DNA from: Camillea tinctor
Taxonomy: Eukaryota > Ascomycota > Sordariomycetes > Xylariales > Xylariaceae
Direction: 5' to 3'
Assembly: GCA_022578605.1 (NCBI GenBank)
Contig: MU394076.1
Location: 248,001 to 312,000 of the forward strand
DNA length: 64,000 nt
Of the stretch, positions 12,739 to 25,045 are shown piece after piece. Within the stretch, counting starts at the first letter, position 1, and every line of letters starts with the position of its first letter. The translations under genes and the position numbers were made by a program. The notes beneath the pieces were generated by a model, which worked only from the letters and a program-made list of their open reading frames with translations, was not told where the DNA came from and searched no databases.

Positions 12739-13912
12739 ATGGCCGCTCGCCCGGGGCTTCTCCGTGCGACTACGCAAATATCCTCACGATATCCACGACT
12801 ATGTATGAGTAGCATCAGAAGCAGCAGCATCAGCAGCAAAAATAGCACTTGTAGTAATAGTAGCTCTTCTCACCACCGTGCAGTAGCAGGGAGGACATTT
12901 TGCACAACCACGCCGAATCGAAAACCCGCATCTCCTTCTGCCTCCTCAACGGCGGACCCTTCAGACAATAATGCCACCGGCAATGCGACTGGTAGAACAA
13001 CACACTTCGGCTTCGAGGACGGCCTCTCCGAGTCTGAGAAGACTGAGCGCGTGGCCGGTGTCTTCCACAGCGTGGCTGAATCGTACGATCGCATGAACGA
13101 CCTTATGTCCTTCGGCTGGCATCGTGTGTGGAAGTATGTTGTCCTCATCGTCGTTGTCTCCTTTTCCTCTTCCTTCCCCTCCCCCCTTTCCCAAACCGCC
13201 CGAGCTAACCAGCCAACTTAACCCTCTTCCCTCCTTGCTCAACAGAGATCACTTCGTATCCTCCCTCAACCCAGGCCACTCCTCCTCCAACCCTCCCGCC
13301 CCCCAGCGCATCCTCGACGTCGCCGGCGGCACCGGCGACATCGCCTTCCGCATGCTCCGCCACGCGCACGTCCTCAACCGCAACCCCTCCGTGCACGTAA
13401 CCATATCCGACATCAACCCCTCCATGCTCGCCGTCGGCAAGCAGCGCAGCGCCTCCCTCCCCGCCTCGCAGCAAGCCTCCCTCTCCTTCCTCGAAGCGGA
13501 CGCGACCTCTCTGCCCCCCGGCGCCATCGCCTCCAATTCTCTCGACCTGTACACCGTCGCCTTCGGGATCCGCAACTTCGCCAACATCCCCGCGGCCCTG
13601 GCCGAGGCGCGGCGCGTGCTCAAGCCGGGCGGCGTCTTCGCCTGCCTCGAGTTCAGCAAGGTGGTCGCCGGCGCCCCCCTCTTCGACGCCATCTACAAGC
13701 GCTGGAGCTTCGGCGCCATCCCGCTCATCGGCCAGCTCGTCGCCGGCGACCGCGACAGCTACCAGTACCTCGTCGAGAGTATTGAGCGCTTCCCCTCCCA
13801 GGAGGAGTTCCGCGGCCTCATCGAGGACGCCGGCTTCGTCGTCGGCGGCCGAGGCTACGAGAACCTGACCGGTGGCGTCGCCGCCATACACAAGGGGATG
13901 AAGCCCCTTTAA
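12739..13912 (+). CDS. COQ5: COQ5: 2-methoxy-6-polyprenyl-1,4-benzoquinol C-methyltransferase
   Basis: Two exons, 12739-13133 and 13246-13912, with a 112-base pyrimidine-rich intron; 353 residues. Coq5 is the SAM-dependent C-methyltransferase of ubiquinone synthesis, acting in the matrix within the CoQ synthome. Seen: a Ser/Arg-rich N-terminal presequence of about 80 residues; the UbiE/COQ5 signature [17 protein letters not shown], whose last Lys codon is split by the intron; SAM-binding motif [17 protein letters not shown]; the post-motif [16 protein letters not shown]; and the C-terminal AAIHKGMKP. Exon 2 has much higher third-position G/C than exon 1, which also produces a long spurious open frame on the other strand. 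The start is the first ATG in the open frame. Confidence 0.95.
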
Positions 13913-15265
13913 AACATGTAAATATTAACCCCGCGGTTGATAGTATACTGTTTTCTCTCTAGCCTCCCTTTCTATCCTATTTTTATTCCTGTTCCCCTTT
14001 AGACGAAAAGATGCAAGAAAGCAGTTAGTCTCATGATGTACATTATATAGAGATGAGGGAAAAGAGAGGGGGAAAGGTGGGTAAGGAAAATTCACTTTAT
14101 ATCTCTCGCCCCGACCTCAAGATATTCGAGTTAGTAGGAGAAATACGACGACGGTGTAAAGAAAAAAAGGATAGAAACAAAAGAGTAGCTAGATAAAGAA
14201 AATATATAACTAGAGAGAATCAAAGGGAAGGGAGGGATTTCAGTTCACATTGCACTTAACACCACACCCACCTATAACCTAAATGAGTCAAAACATCCAT
14301 TGAGAAAATGGAAAAGAGTACTTACCGCCAAATGCCTTGTCGAATTCTTATACTAACATGAGCTAAGGGGTAGAGGGCATTTCTAAGATTACCGAGTAAG
14401 ATTACTGAGTAGTTTTAGTTCATCTTGATCCCATCAATGCCTACGAACCACATAGCCCATATATATATATATATACAGCTACACGAGTTTTACAATGAAG
14501 TATTAAGCTGAAGCAAAGTAAAGAAAAACAAAATACCTCCATCCTATCCACATTCCGACCTATGCCACGGGTATATACTCCCAACCTGTTTTAATAACTA
14601 CATAGGCACATCACATAAAACACGTAAACTTTAAATCTAGACACAAGAAGCAAAGGCCACCAAGTATCGAACAGTCACAAGTCAAGAGAAAAAAAAAAGT
14701 CTTTTCCATTCCTGTCATAGTATCATAGTATTTTTTATGAAACTACACAACCTATCACGAAGGGGGGATCCGTAGTCGTCCAGAAACCGAAAAAAAAGTG
14801 AGTTTACTGGAAACTTGATCCCTCTGTTTTTTTTTGGGGGGGGATGTGTTTGCCGAGGGTTTTTGGTGTTGGTGATTAGCGTGAAAAGGAGGTAAAAAAC
14901 TCAACGCAGAACTCGCAACTAAAAAAAGGGGGGGACGTTGTGAGTTCTGTGATGGATTTCGGAGAGCAATGCCCGAGATCCATAATCAGGGCAATCATTC
15001 CGCATCATCTCATATCGTACGTACGTAGCATAAAAGACGGATCCGTCTTTTTTAATAAAAAAAAGAGGAAGACATAAAAAGAGAAAAAAAAAACCACCAT
15101 TCGCAGGTCGACGGACTATCTAGAACGCCGCAACCACCTGTATAGCGATAGAAAGTTGTGCTTGGAAGGGAACCAGAGTACCAGCAAGGCTTCATCTTCG
15201 ATCAAGGCGCAAGAGGATTAGTAGAATATCGGTGTGTTAAGGTCCGTGTGGTGTGGTTCGACCGC
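13913..15265. other. Convergent 3' spacer, COQ5 / phosphoesterase-like gene
   Basis: The 3' flanks of two converging genes. It is AT-rich with many homopolymer runs and a (TA)n tract at 14459-14475. No coding frame is supported. Confidence 0.6.
14459..14475. repeat. (TA)n dinucleotide repeat
   Basis: An uninterrupted alternation of A and T, 17 bases long, between converging genes. Confidence 0.85.
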
Positions 15266-17651
15266 TCACGAGTCACCACCTGTGGGAGCAGGTGAAGCTC
15301 TGCCTTCACCCTTACCACCTCCACGGCCACCTCTACCGCCTCTACCGCCCCGATCGCCTCTTCCACCACGAGATCCACCCCGTCCCCCGCGCTGGCGGCC
15401 AGTCTCGGGCCCACTTTCGCCACCGCTCATAGTGCCCCGGTCACCAGCACTTCGGTATCCACTCGTGTTGCTGTCCCTACCACGACTGCTGCCCCAATTT
15501 CCAGCTCCTCCCCGGCCACCAAAGGGCTTACTGTTTTCACGAGGCTGGAAGATTTTAACTAGTGGCTTCGACCTGTCCTCGGATTGGCGGACCTTGAAGT
15601 CGTCGGGAAGACTGGCGTAAGCCGCATCTCGTTCTTCTACCGTCTGGAAATGAGCAACCTTGTTGTTACTGTTGTTTCCCCACTTCTCAACCTTCGTGAT
15701 CTTTGCCTTGTGATCGTCAGGGAAGATGTCACGAGTCTGCTCATCACTCTGAACATTCATAACGAATAGCCCGATAATAGTATCGGCAGCAATCCTTGGC
15801 GCAGGAGAGGGCACAGGTTCCGGCCCGTTGGTCGCTCCGTTGGTGCTGGCGGGTTTCTCGTTCTCCTTAAGAGGTGCTGCTCCAGGAGCTGGCGAAGTCG
15901 CTACTGGCTTCGGTGTGGCTGGCTTGGTCTGGAGGGGAGTTGCAGCCGCAGGCTTTGGCGGCTGTGCCGTACCCGAAGGATTTCGTTGAGGGCCAGGTGC
16001 CGGAGCCGCGGCAGATGCTGCTGGAGGGACACTACCGGTCGGGGGTGCTGGTGACGGTGTGCTCTGGGGTAAATTGGGCTGTTGCTTAGCTCCACGGTGG
16101 GAGAAGTTAAAGCCTTGGGCACGCATCTCCGTACCAATTCGGCCATCCTGTATTTCCAATACTAGCCAGCCAAATGCCGCATCTGCTAGGTTGAAGTTCC
16201 ACATGTTCTTGAAGGCACTCTCATCAACCTGACCAAGGGCGCCAGGGGCACCAACAGGGCCTCCGAAGGGGTTACCACCAGCAGCGGTGCTGGGCATTTT
16301 ATCAACAAGACCCAGAGCATTCTTAAGCAGGTTCTGCTGAGCTTCATTCTGCTGGATAGCCGGCTCTACCTCACCCTTAACCGTCTCCCAAACGTCATTG
16401 AACGAAGCCTTGGAAGCAGCAAGCTTGCCACGGTAGTGATCGAGAGTCGGGTTAACACTAAACTCGTTATAGGAGCTTCCATATCTGAAATGGAGACCGG
16501 CCGAGATGGAGAAGTCTGCCTTGAGACTGACCGAAAGCTGGTTCAAGATACCCTCGCGGGCGGGGGAGGCGTGGGTGACAAAGATACGGGTCTCAGTCGG
16601 GTCGTAGACGCGGTTAGCCGTATCAACTAGCTCACCCATCTGTAGCAAAGTAGTCCACATGGTGCCTTGCCCACCAGCAATGGTAGTTCTGCCCTCGCCA
16701 TTGTCGAATAGCTTGTGCATGACTACGGCACCACCAAGACCGAGCAGACGAAGCTTGACACCGCCAATCTCAAGCAGCATAGATCGGTTCTCATCGATAA
16801 TATGAAGGTTCGGTACCTTATACTCCCCGGATCTGAACTTCTCCAACACGCGGACATCTTCACAAGCTCCCCACACAGTGTAGACAGGAACGTCGAGCTT
16901 CAGTTGGCCGTTGATGAGCATTGGTAGCTCAGACAAAGGAAGTTCTTGAGGTGAGAACCGGGCCTTGACAGGACCGGGACCGCCCTGGCTGATAGACTTC
17001 TTGACATCTTCGCGGATCAGCGGGGAGTACTGGGCGACGTGCTTCAAGGTCCTGTTCACCAGATCGATTAGACACCTCTCGCCTGATATATGACGCAAAC
17101 AAACATAGAAAAAGCATGTATAGAGAGAGGCCTTACTTCTCGGCGATTCGCTCTAGGGAGGTATCATCGTAAAAGCCAAAGTCACCGGTGTGGATGATGT
17201 GGTCGGCTCGTGCCTGCTTCGCAAGATCATTTAGAGATCGTAGGTTTCCTATCGCGTAAATTTTAGCTGGACTGGACTAGAGACTCGAGTGCGAACTGGC
17301 CATACCTCGCACGTCGGCTATGCAGAGAACTCGAATAGGGCCCGTTTGCACGATCCGGCCCTGGTTAGGCAGAAGAGGAGTGGCGCCGGGAACAGGGTTG
17401 GGAGTTGGGTGACTGCCCGGAGCACCGTTGGGCATGTACCCTTGGTTGTACGGCTGGCGAGGTTGCTGGAAGAGCTCGGAGGTTAGCGCGGGGTCGTCGA
17501 TTCTGATATCTCCAACCTTGCGACGAGGGGGGATCGAATAATAGTGGCTAGGGTATGGGTGACGCATCATAAGGTGCGATGGACGAGGCATCGCTGCCTG
17601 AGAATCACCGGGCGCCATCATGTAGCTTGGGTTTCTTGGGTGCTGGTACAT
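15266..17651 (-). CDS. Metallophosphoesterase-like (DUF2433-type) protein with C-terminal RGG tail
   Basis: Three exons: 17651-17306, 17248-17137 and 17051-15266, with introns of 57 and 85 bases; 747 residues. The second acceptor is chosen so that the protein reads LERIAEK-TLKHVAQYSPL; another AG at the end of GCGAGAG would also keep the frame. Domain order: a Pro-rich N-terminus (1-105); a calcineurin-like core beginning IRVLCIADVRGN and HTGDFGFYDD, continuing through VPVYTVWGACEDV, LRLLGLGGAV and FVTHASPAREG (to about 450); an Ala/Pro-rich linker; an RRM-like segment (GLFVMNVQSDEQTRDIFPDD); and an RGG-rich tail. Compared with active enzymes, the expected DxH, GDxxD and GNHE positions read DVR, GDFGFY and GACED, so metal binding looks impaired. 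I recall this as the fungal DUF2433 family, function unknown. The RGG tail suggests RNA binding, which is inference. The start MYQHP is favoured over an upstream in-frame Met. Confidence 0.85.
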
Positions 17652-19205
17652 GAGGCAAGTTTGGGGATGGGGACATGGGGAAACGGGGGCATGAGGGAAG
17701 GTTGGGTGGGTGGGAAGAGGTCGAGGAGTAAATATACTGGAAGAGAGGGAGGAGAGAGGGAGGGAAGAGAAAGAAAAGAGCAGGTATGGCAAGAGTACTG
17801 AGAGGGAAAGAGAAGGTTCATTCTTCTCATGAGGAAGGATGCATTGGCAGAAAGTACCGCGAGAGGTGTTTGCTAACTTCAAAACCACCTCGCCGGCGCA
17901 AAATCTTATATATAAGAGGTAACAAGACCGGGGGGGAGGGATGGGTGACTTACAGCCATGGGACACCTAGAATAAATCTACCACAATAATACACAATCGA
18001 ATATTTTGTTTTGTGCCCGGAGGTTCGCAAGACCTGAGAATAGTCAAGCAGGCGCAGGAAAAGTCAACACAATGGCGATACCGTTTAGGCTCTGCTGGAA
18101 AAGAAGAAGAAAAAAGAAAAATAAATAAGAATCAAAACCGAAACCGGATGGTCACAGGCGCGTGGAGAGAAGAGGAGGAAGAGGAGGAGAAGAGACGGTT
18201 TGGTTTCGTTAGCCAGAGATGGCTCTACTCGCAATGGGGCAAATAGTAATAATAGAAGGGATAAGAACTATGAACACGGCGGGTATCAAGAAAGAAATGG
18301 CAATTACGAAGAATTGACAAAGTAGAAGATAGTGCGAGGGTGAGTCGCAGGCGTAGTGGGTGGTCGTAGTCGTAGTCGTGGACGGAGGAGGAGGTTTAGG
18401 GTGGAAGAAAATGGGAAGGTGTTTTTGTTTGGTGGTCGTTTGTAGGTGGTGGTGGAGGTGGTAGTGGTTTTTTTTTTTTTTTTTGGTGGACGACGACAAC
18501 GATAATAACTAACAAGCTGTGATTTTCAGCAGCAATAAAGATTTAAAGATTTGGGGTGCCGGCCAAAAAAGTTTCAACTGGAACCTCGCGACAATCACCT
18601 CCACGCTAAACCTAGAATGGTCTAGCACCAATGAGCCTCGACCACCCGGGTTCTGCCCTCACAACGGGAAGGCTGGACAGCTGGAGGCTTACAACTAGGT
18701 ACTATGTACTATGTACTATGTACTTAGCAGCTAGTAGGTACCTAGGTACATATAAAACGCAAACGAGCAGTTTCCTTGTTCCAATCTCCATCTACCACAT
18801 ATCCAACCCTCCCATTGCCATCCTCCCAACATACACATGTACAAAGCTAAACACTAAAAGAAAAACTTAATTCTTCTTGTCACCCTCCCTTACCCAATGG
18901 CACAACGCCTCCCTAACAAATATTACATAGCCTGTTAGCCCGCTAGCCTTTTAGTCGGTTAGGTTAGCCTGTTCGTCCGTCCGCCTGCCCTATAGTGGTG
19001 AGCCTCGACGACAGCACAGCTACGTACCACTTAGTTGGCCGGGAACTTGTGCCGGGCGGATCCCCTATGATGATATTCCATTCAGGTCTATTGGAATATT
19101 CTTCAGAGTGGATGGCATGACAACACGATCCACCATCTGATTTATTTACTTTGATTACTACCTCCATAGCTTACCTACACCATACATACTTCTGCTCTTA
19201 CAAAC

Positions 19206-19206
<1 letters not shown>

Positions 19207-19249
<43 letters not shown>

Positions 19250-19415
19250 ACCCAAAAAAAAAAAAAAAAAATTTTTTTTGAAAAAAAGAACAAACAAAGT
19301 ATATTTAACAAAAAACCAAAAAAAAATATATAGAATAAATATAACAAAAAATAAATAAAGTATNNNNNNNNNNTTTTTTATTAAAAACCCACAATAAAAA
19401 AAAAAAAAAAAAAAT

Positions 19416-19473
<58 letters not shown>
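19207..19473. repeat. Poly-A/low-complexity block around a gap
   Basis: About 41 consecutive A followed by CCACCC opens the block. AT-only sequence, the N run and more AT-only sequence follow, and a second run of more than 40 A followed by CCACCG closes it. The near-identical ends suggest one homopolymer junction represented twice. Confidence 0.8.
19364..19373. other. Assembly gap, ten N
   Basis: Ten undetermined bases. A run of exactly ten is probably a scaffolding placeholder rather than a measured length. Confidence 0.98.
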
Positions 19474-19475
<2 letters not shown>

Positions 19476-21927
19476 ACCGCAACTTTAGACATCTAACTTT
19501 TTGTGCTCATCTAGAACTAACCTAGTATAGTTACCAATCTACCTTCTCTCCTTATAGAGCATATATCTTCGCATCATTCATGATCGTAGAGAGAGCACGT
19601 GACATATCTCAGAGAGGGTTTCAAGCCCCTGGTATGGTAGATTAAGATAGAATCTCTACATCGATCGTGGAAAGACCGTCCTCGGAGGAGGCAAATTCCG
19701 CGGTACTCACATATGGGGCGAATATGCTCCTAGACTACCAGAAAATATTAGTGCAATGATTAGAAATCCAAGCGTCATAAACCGGTAGTGTGCTTGAAGA
19801 TTATAATGTACTTGCTCCTATTAGTCCTGAGTGATAGTCGCTTACCTAGTGAGGTTAAGCAAAGGGATGCCCCTCGAGATCATTGAAGAGAACCGTTGCA
19901 TAACATAATCCGCTTAGAATGGCTCAATATTTGCACTCCGATACTTGAACTTGTCTAAGGCCAACATGACCATGCTGGAAACGATCGCTATCTTCCGGTG
20001 CCGTAAAAACGACATATCTCTATTCTTGCAGCGACATAATACTATACATCGTCCTTCAGGGGAAACATATAAAAGCACCATACAAAGAAGCACTGATAAA
20101 GGGGATTAAAAGAATCATCCGTCTATATCTCATATGACACTCTATTTTATGATAATATACGCCGATTACAATTTATTACTGGCGGACAGAAAGACGGAAG
20201 GTTAAGTAGTAATGTTTCTCCTAGGGTCTTCTACTTTCGCCTGTCCTTTTTCTTCTAGACCTGAGGCTAGGTAGATTGCACACAAAGCCTCTTATAGCAA
20301 ATGCTTTCCCCCCACGTCTCACTTTTTCCATGGTTTGAGAGTGTTGATAGTGGATGATCAGCTACAAATATTCACCTGACGATAACTACAGTCCCATCTA
20401 CTTAAGTCTCCCTAAAGGACAAGAGTACGCCCCCAAATGCCCAGCTACACCACCATCCCTTAGGTATCGTCAAAATATCGTCTAATAGTATTTTACTTAA
20501 TATTTCATGGGGTTTGATCAAAACAGTAGTTTGTGTCTTGGGGGAGTTTGGAACTGACACAAATGTGCCTCTATTCCCACCATCTAACAGCCAAAATAAA
20601 TGATTGCTATTTCTCTCCTCAAACAATACCATATGCACATATATGTATGAATTCCAATGTAAGAGAATTGATTATTCTTATATCTTTGTTGTAAACCAAC
20701 CTAAAGGAAAACCCTCTAGCATGCAAGTCAAATAAGAGCTTCTTGACCCCCCACTTCCCGCCTCTGCGAAAAGGGGCAGAAGACGGAAGCGTATAGTAAG
20801 TAATTATACCCCCCCTCTTTCACACCCTTTCCTTCGCCTGAGTCGAGGATCTAGATATCTAGAGGCAGCCTAATAGCTTTATAGATTCATGAAATCGATG
20901 AGGAATTCTATCAAAACAAAAGGCCCATGGAGGTACATACAAATCTTCTGATTCGTCCTATTTCTACCTTTCTATGAGGTACCCGACACTCCTTACAAAC
21001 ATCTGCCTACCTACCCCTTTACCACTGACATGCATAGCATCCCGGTGCCAGATGATCTACCATTTATCCCGTACTTTGAATCTTCTACTGCCTCCTCGCC
21101 CCCCCCCCCCTTTTTTTTTTTCATTTCTTTCTCAAAACTAGTTCTAAGTAAAACGTTAAGGTTGGATGAAAACCTGAACCCTCGAAACCAAACTGGGCGA
21201 AACAAACTATTATCACGCAAAACATCAAGCAACCGAGTCCATTTCATTCATTTATCTTCTTTCTTTGTTTTTATATTGCATCTAGTTAGGTATATACTTA
21301 TTGTATGTATATATGTGCATGCGTATGTATATACCTCTCCGGGCTATTTCACCCTCACTCTCCTCCTATTCCCTTCTTATAATAAAAAAGGGGGTGCGAG
21401 GGAAGAAGAGAGAGAACCAGAGTATCGCTTTGTATTTTGCCTTGTGTCCTTCCTATCTTAATCCATTCGATATTTACTTCTCCCCCCTTTCCTCGTTCCA
21501 CCGCACATGCATACGCGCGTAGAGAGATCGTGTGGAAAGGTAGCCGCCCGAAATTGAAGATTAAAGTCGGATCTCGTCTTCTATCCTCTTTCCTCCCTCT
21601 CCTTGAAATCAAGTAACGCTAATAGTGATGCTGATGGAAGCAGCGGCAATGATCCCGTTTCTGATGTGCAGGAGAAGACCAAAAAAAAAAGAGAAATAGG
21701 CGGGAGACTGGGCAAAAGCAAGGTAGAGAAAGAGAAATAAAACAGAGATGAAGAAAATGACTCCCAGTAGATGCAGCACTGTCCTTTGTTCAATATACAC
21801 TTCCCGCTTTTTCTCTTTCTCTTTCTTCCTCCCCGAGAGCCCGCTTATCAAACCTCCCTTTGCAAAAAATAGAACGCCCTTTAAACCCTCCCTTTTCCTT
21901 CCCGACTTTGCCTAATAGCTAGTCTTA

Positions 21928-24794
21928 TCACCACATCTCCTCTTCCTCTTGTTGATTGTTTTGATGCCCGTTTCCGTTACTGTGTCCGTAGGAGTAGTAG
22001 CCCTTCCCCCCGTCCTGACCGCCGTAGTCGTCCGCGTCCTGGTGATACATACCATCGTGGCCCGTATGTTGTGACTGCTGATCTTTGTTATGACCATAGT
22101 CGTATATCTCAGCTGCCTCTGGATAGTCCCCTGCCTCATGCTGCATGCTAGGATCGCCGTACTGGTTCGCAGACTCCTGTGGTGTTAGCAACTTGAGCCT
22201 CGTTAGACAAGTTCATATTAGCTTACCCGATGATATTCGAAATTGTATTGATTCATGCTCTCCTGAGCTTGTTGCTGCTCTAGATATTGCTGCTGCTGCT
22301 GCTGCTGCTGCTCTAGTTCTCGCCGCCGTCTCTCTTCTTCCTGGAGTCGCTTTTGTTGTGGCGATTGCGGGACCTGGATCTGGGGGTGCATGGCTTGAAC
22401 CTTGGCGAGATAATCGTACATGAAGTTGCTGAGCAAGACCTGGCTATACAGGGCACGACGGGGGTTGGCGAGTTTGATATGAGCCATCCGATAAATGGCA
22501 CGTTCTTCCAGAATGGGGAATCTTGTCCAGTGATAATCGACGTCGGGTTGTAGCGGCCGATACGGAGCTGGCTCTGGCGAGTGCGGCCGTAGGGACTGCG
22601 ATTTTCTGCTGCCGGAATCTCTGTCACCCTTTCTCTTGCCACCAAAGAACGAAGCAAATATGCCGTCCTTCTCTTTTTTGTGCTCCCCGGACTTGCGGCT
22701 GCTCTCTTTTCTCCGTTCCTCTTCTAATTTACTGTCGACGCTATCACGCTCCAGCAGTAAGCTTTCTCGTCCCTTATCACGGCCCTTCTGGAGTGCGGTA
22801 TCGATCGATGTCTGCAGAACATCGAGGCGGACGTTGTCTTGTGCCTTCTCTACAAAGGCCTTCGTCCTGGATTTCCTATGCTCATCGTCCTTCTTCTTTT
22901 CTTTATCTTCACTCTTCTGGAACCATTTCCACGATGCACCTCGAGATGATCCTTCGGACTCGCGCTTCTCCTTTCTACTCTTCTTCTCGGACTTCTTCTC
23001 TTCGGGAGGTGAATAAGTAGGGATATAAGTTAGAGCGTCCGTCCTATTAGCGTTACCGCCTGGTAGTGGCGGAGAGCCTTGGTTCATGTCGTTAATGTTA
23101 TGATTGGATCCGCTGGGAGATCTTCTAGATGACGGGGTCTTGCTTGGAGCTGGTGGGGTCGTGTTTTGTAGCTGCTGATCGTAAGTCGGTCGTTTGTTAG
23201 AACGTGCCGGGGGTTCTACGGGTGTCGATGGGGACTGAGACATAGCTTTGACACTGCTTTGTTGTGAAGATGATCTCTCGGGGAAAGGTCTGCTATTCTC
23301 TGTGTCCTGAGGTTCGGATTCTTCTTCGATTATAGGGGTTTCGATAATCTGTGGTATGGGACCAGACGATCTGACCGAATCCGCAGACGCCATGCGCCTT
23401 GGTCCAGGCGGTCTAGATGACACCTCCGGACTCGATTCCGGAGTGACTTCCTGCGAGCCACTTTCATGAGGACTGGCCGCATCGTCTCTTGAGAAGGTGC
23501 GCTGCCGTCGTACGGACCTTGTTGGACGTGAGAAATTTTCGGCCACAGGCTCGGATTGCACGCGTGTCAAGCCATGTCCTGGCGGTGCACTGATGGTCGA
23601 TTCGTTTGCATGCGAGGCATCGGATCCGTCGGCCTTCTTCGAGGCTATACGCTTGGAAAATGGGAGGCGTTCCTCCGAGTTGAGAGAGCCCTGCCGATGC
23701 CTTAAGCTACCACCCTTTCGATACGTAGTGCGTGTCGAACGGCGCAGACCCATACCCGGTGCTACCGGTAATATGGGCATGTCGTCTTTATCTGACACGT
23801 CCTCCCCGTTCTGCGATTCGAGGGTAAGCTTCTGAACGGCCTTGGTGGGATCTTTCATAAGCTCATCAAGGCTTAATTCGGGCGGCCCCTGTCCTGGCTC
23901 CCTTTCCGACCTTTTCCTCTCTAACCTCTCGGCGCCATCCTTGTACTCATGACCGCCAGCATTATCGATCTGTCTCGAGAGCATAGACTTCTTCCTCCGT
24001 AAGCTACCAATACCGCTATCCAAGCTATCCGCCGAAAGCGAGGATTCACCCGATCTTCTCTTCATGGATTGCACTCGTTTTTCGACAAAGCTCTTGAACT
24101 CGCTCGGGGCCAGCTCCGGGTGGACGCCGGCAGGAACCCACAACAACCTCGAGGGGTCGGCATCATCGTCGCCTCTTGGCGCGATCGAAGGCATGGCCAT
24201 AAGAGACATTCCTTGGTACGGAAGCAGATCGGGGTCGCTGTTGTTGGAAACATCCATGGACATGCGACGGAGTGCCTGGAGGTTGCTGAGTTCCTGGGCT
24301 ATATCGTTTGCGTTGTCGATGTTGGTCAGTGGGTACTCGGATCCCTCGCGCATATCACGGAGGGTTGGCGACATAGGGGAGATTGGTGAGATGGGGCTGG
24401 ATGCGCCGTCGTTTGAATTATTCCTCAGGCTCCTCTGGCTCGGCATGCGCATGGGAGCAGCCTGCGATCTACCAGCGGAGGCTCCATTTTGGCCATTTGA
24501 ATTAGCACCACCCTGGGTACCGGACTTGTCTGATATTGATCGCATAGGGTGAAGTCTATGCTCATCTGGAGAGGGAGGATCGGGCACGCGGCGCTCGGTA
24601 ATCTGCTCACCGCCGCTGGGGGCAGGCATGAAGCTCAGGGGTCGCGAGTCGTTGGTCGGGTAATCATCGTCATCGCCATACATGGTACCGATAGTCTCTG
24701 TGATATGGTGGCTCGAGTCGGATATGGAAAGGGTGTTGGCATGGCCGCGCCGGCTCGAAAAACTGCCACCAACATCACGTGGTTGTCGAGAGGT
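21928..24794 (-). CDS. ZDS1: Zds1/Zds2-type cell polarity and PP2A regulator
   Basis: The supported part has two exons, 24794-22227 and 22176-21928, with a 50-base intron. It codes for about 938 residues, mostly disordered and Ser/Pro/Arg-rich. Near residues 730-795 lies the conserved Zds C-terminal motif (DYHWTRFPILEERAIYRM, LANPRRALYSQVLLSNFM). A Gln run encoded by CTG-type repeats and a Tyr/Gly/Asp-rich end (QQEEEEMW) follow. Family knowledge: Zds proteins bind PP2A-Cdc55 and control mitotic entry/exit and polarity. The N-terminus is not settled. The frame is open through SISDSSHHITETIGTMYGDDDD to an acceptor at 24795-24796, so the start is either MYGDDDD (24683) or in an upstream exon. 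An ATGATG directly before a perfect GTACGT donor at 25284-25289 would join in phase, making a 489-base intron. Confidence 0.85.
22288..22311. repeat. TGC trinucleotide repeat coding for polyglutamine
   Basis: Eight consecutive TGC units (CAG-frame Gln codons on the minus strand) inside the C-terminal part of the Zds1-type protein; the Gln-rich stretch extends further with mixed codons. Confidence 0.9.
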
Positions 24795-24947
24795 CTAAGG
24801 AGGGAGAGAGAGACAGGGAGGAAATAAAGGTTAGTTTGTACAAGTTATGCAGCAGGAGAGAGGTAGGTGACTTTGTCTCGGAGGCTTTGCGGCGAGGGTA
24901 GTGTCAGATGACATGAAGCGAACGATCCCGAGAGCTTTTGGGGGGAA

Positions 24948-25045
24948 GTGTGTGTGTGTATGGTCTGGGTGGGTGGGTGGATGAGTGGATGGATGGATGG
25001 ATGAATGAATGAATGAGTGGGTAGGTGGTGTGTATGTGGGCATGC
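24948..25045. repeat. GT / GGTG / GGAT / GAAT simple-repeat cluster
   Basis: A (GT)n run leads into GGTG, GGAT and GAAT tetranucleotide units. It is non-coding and lies in the presumed leader or first intron of the Zds1-type gene. Confidence 0.85.

Larger units (their letters stand above)
17652..21927. other. Long gene-free region with assembly gap
   Basis: This 4.3 kb region separates two minus-strand genes. 17700-18500 is purine-rich on + (pyrimidine-rich on the transcribed strand), fitting a long leader of the phosphoesterase-like gene. 18700-18760 carries repeated TACTATG and TAGGTACCTAGGTACA motifs. The assembly gap with A/T homopolymers lies at 19207-19473. From 19490 to 21000 the sequence is moderately AT-rich with no protein-like frame. 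21100-21920 has more pyrimidine tracts and is the 3' flank of the Zds1-type gene. Confidence 0.55.

Noticed and set aside
13205..13891. 228-codon frame on the minus strand opposite COQ5
   Set aside because: Shadow of the G/C-rich third positions of COQ5 exon 2; the translation is Gly/Ala/Glu-rich with no family features.
19490..20700. Possible decayed transposon after the gap
   Set aside because: Moderately AT-rich, but no terminal repeats, target duplication or protein remnant could be read.
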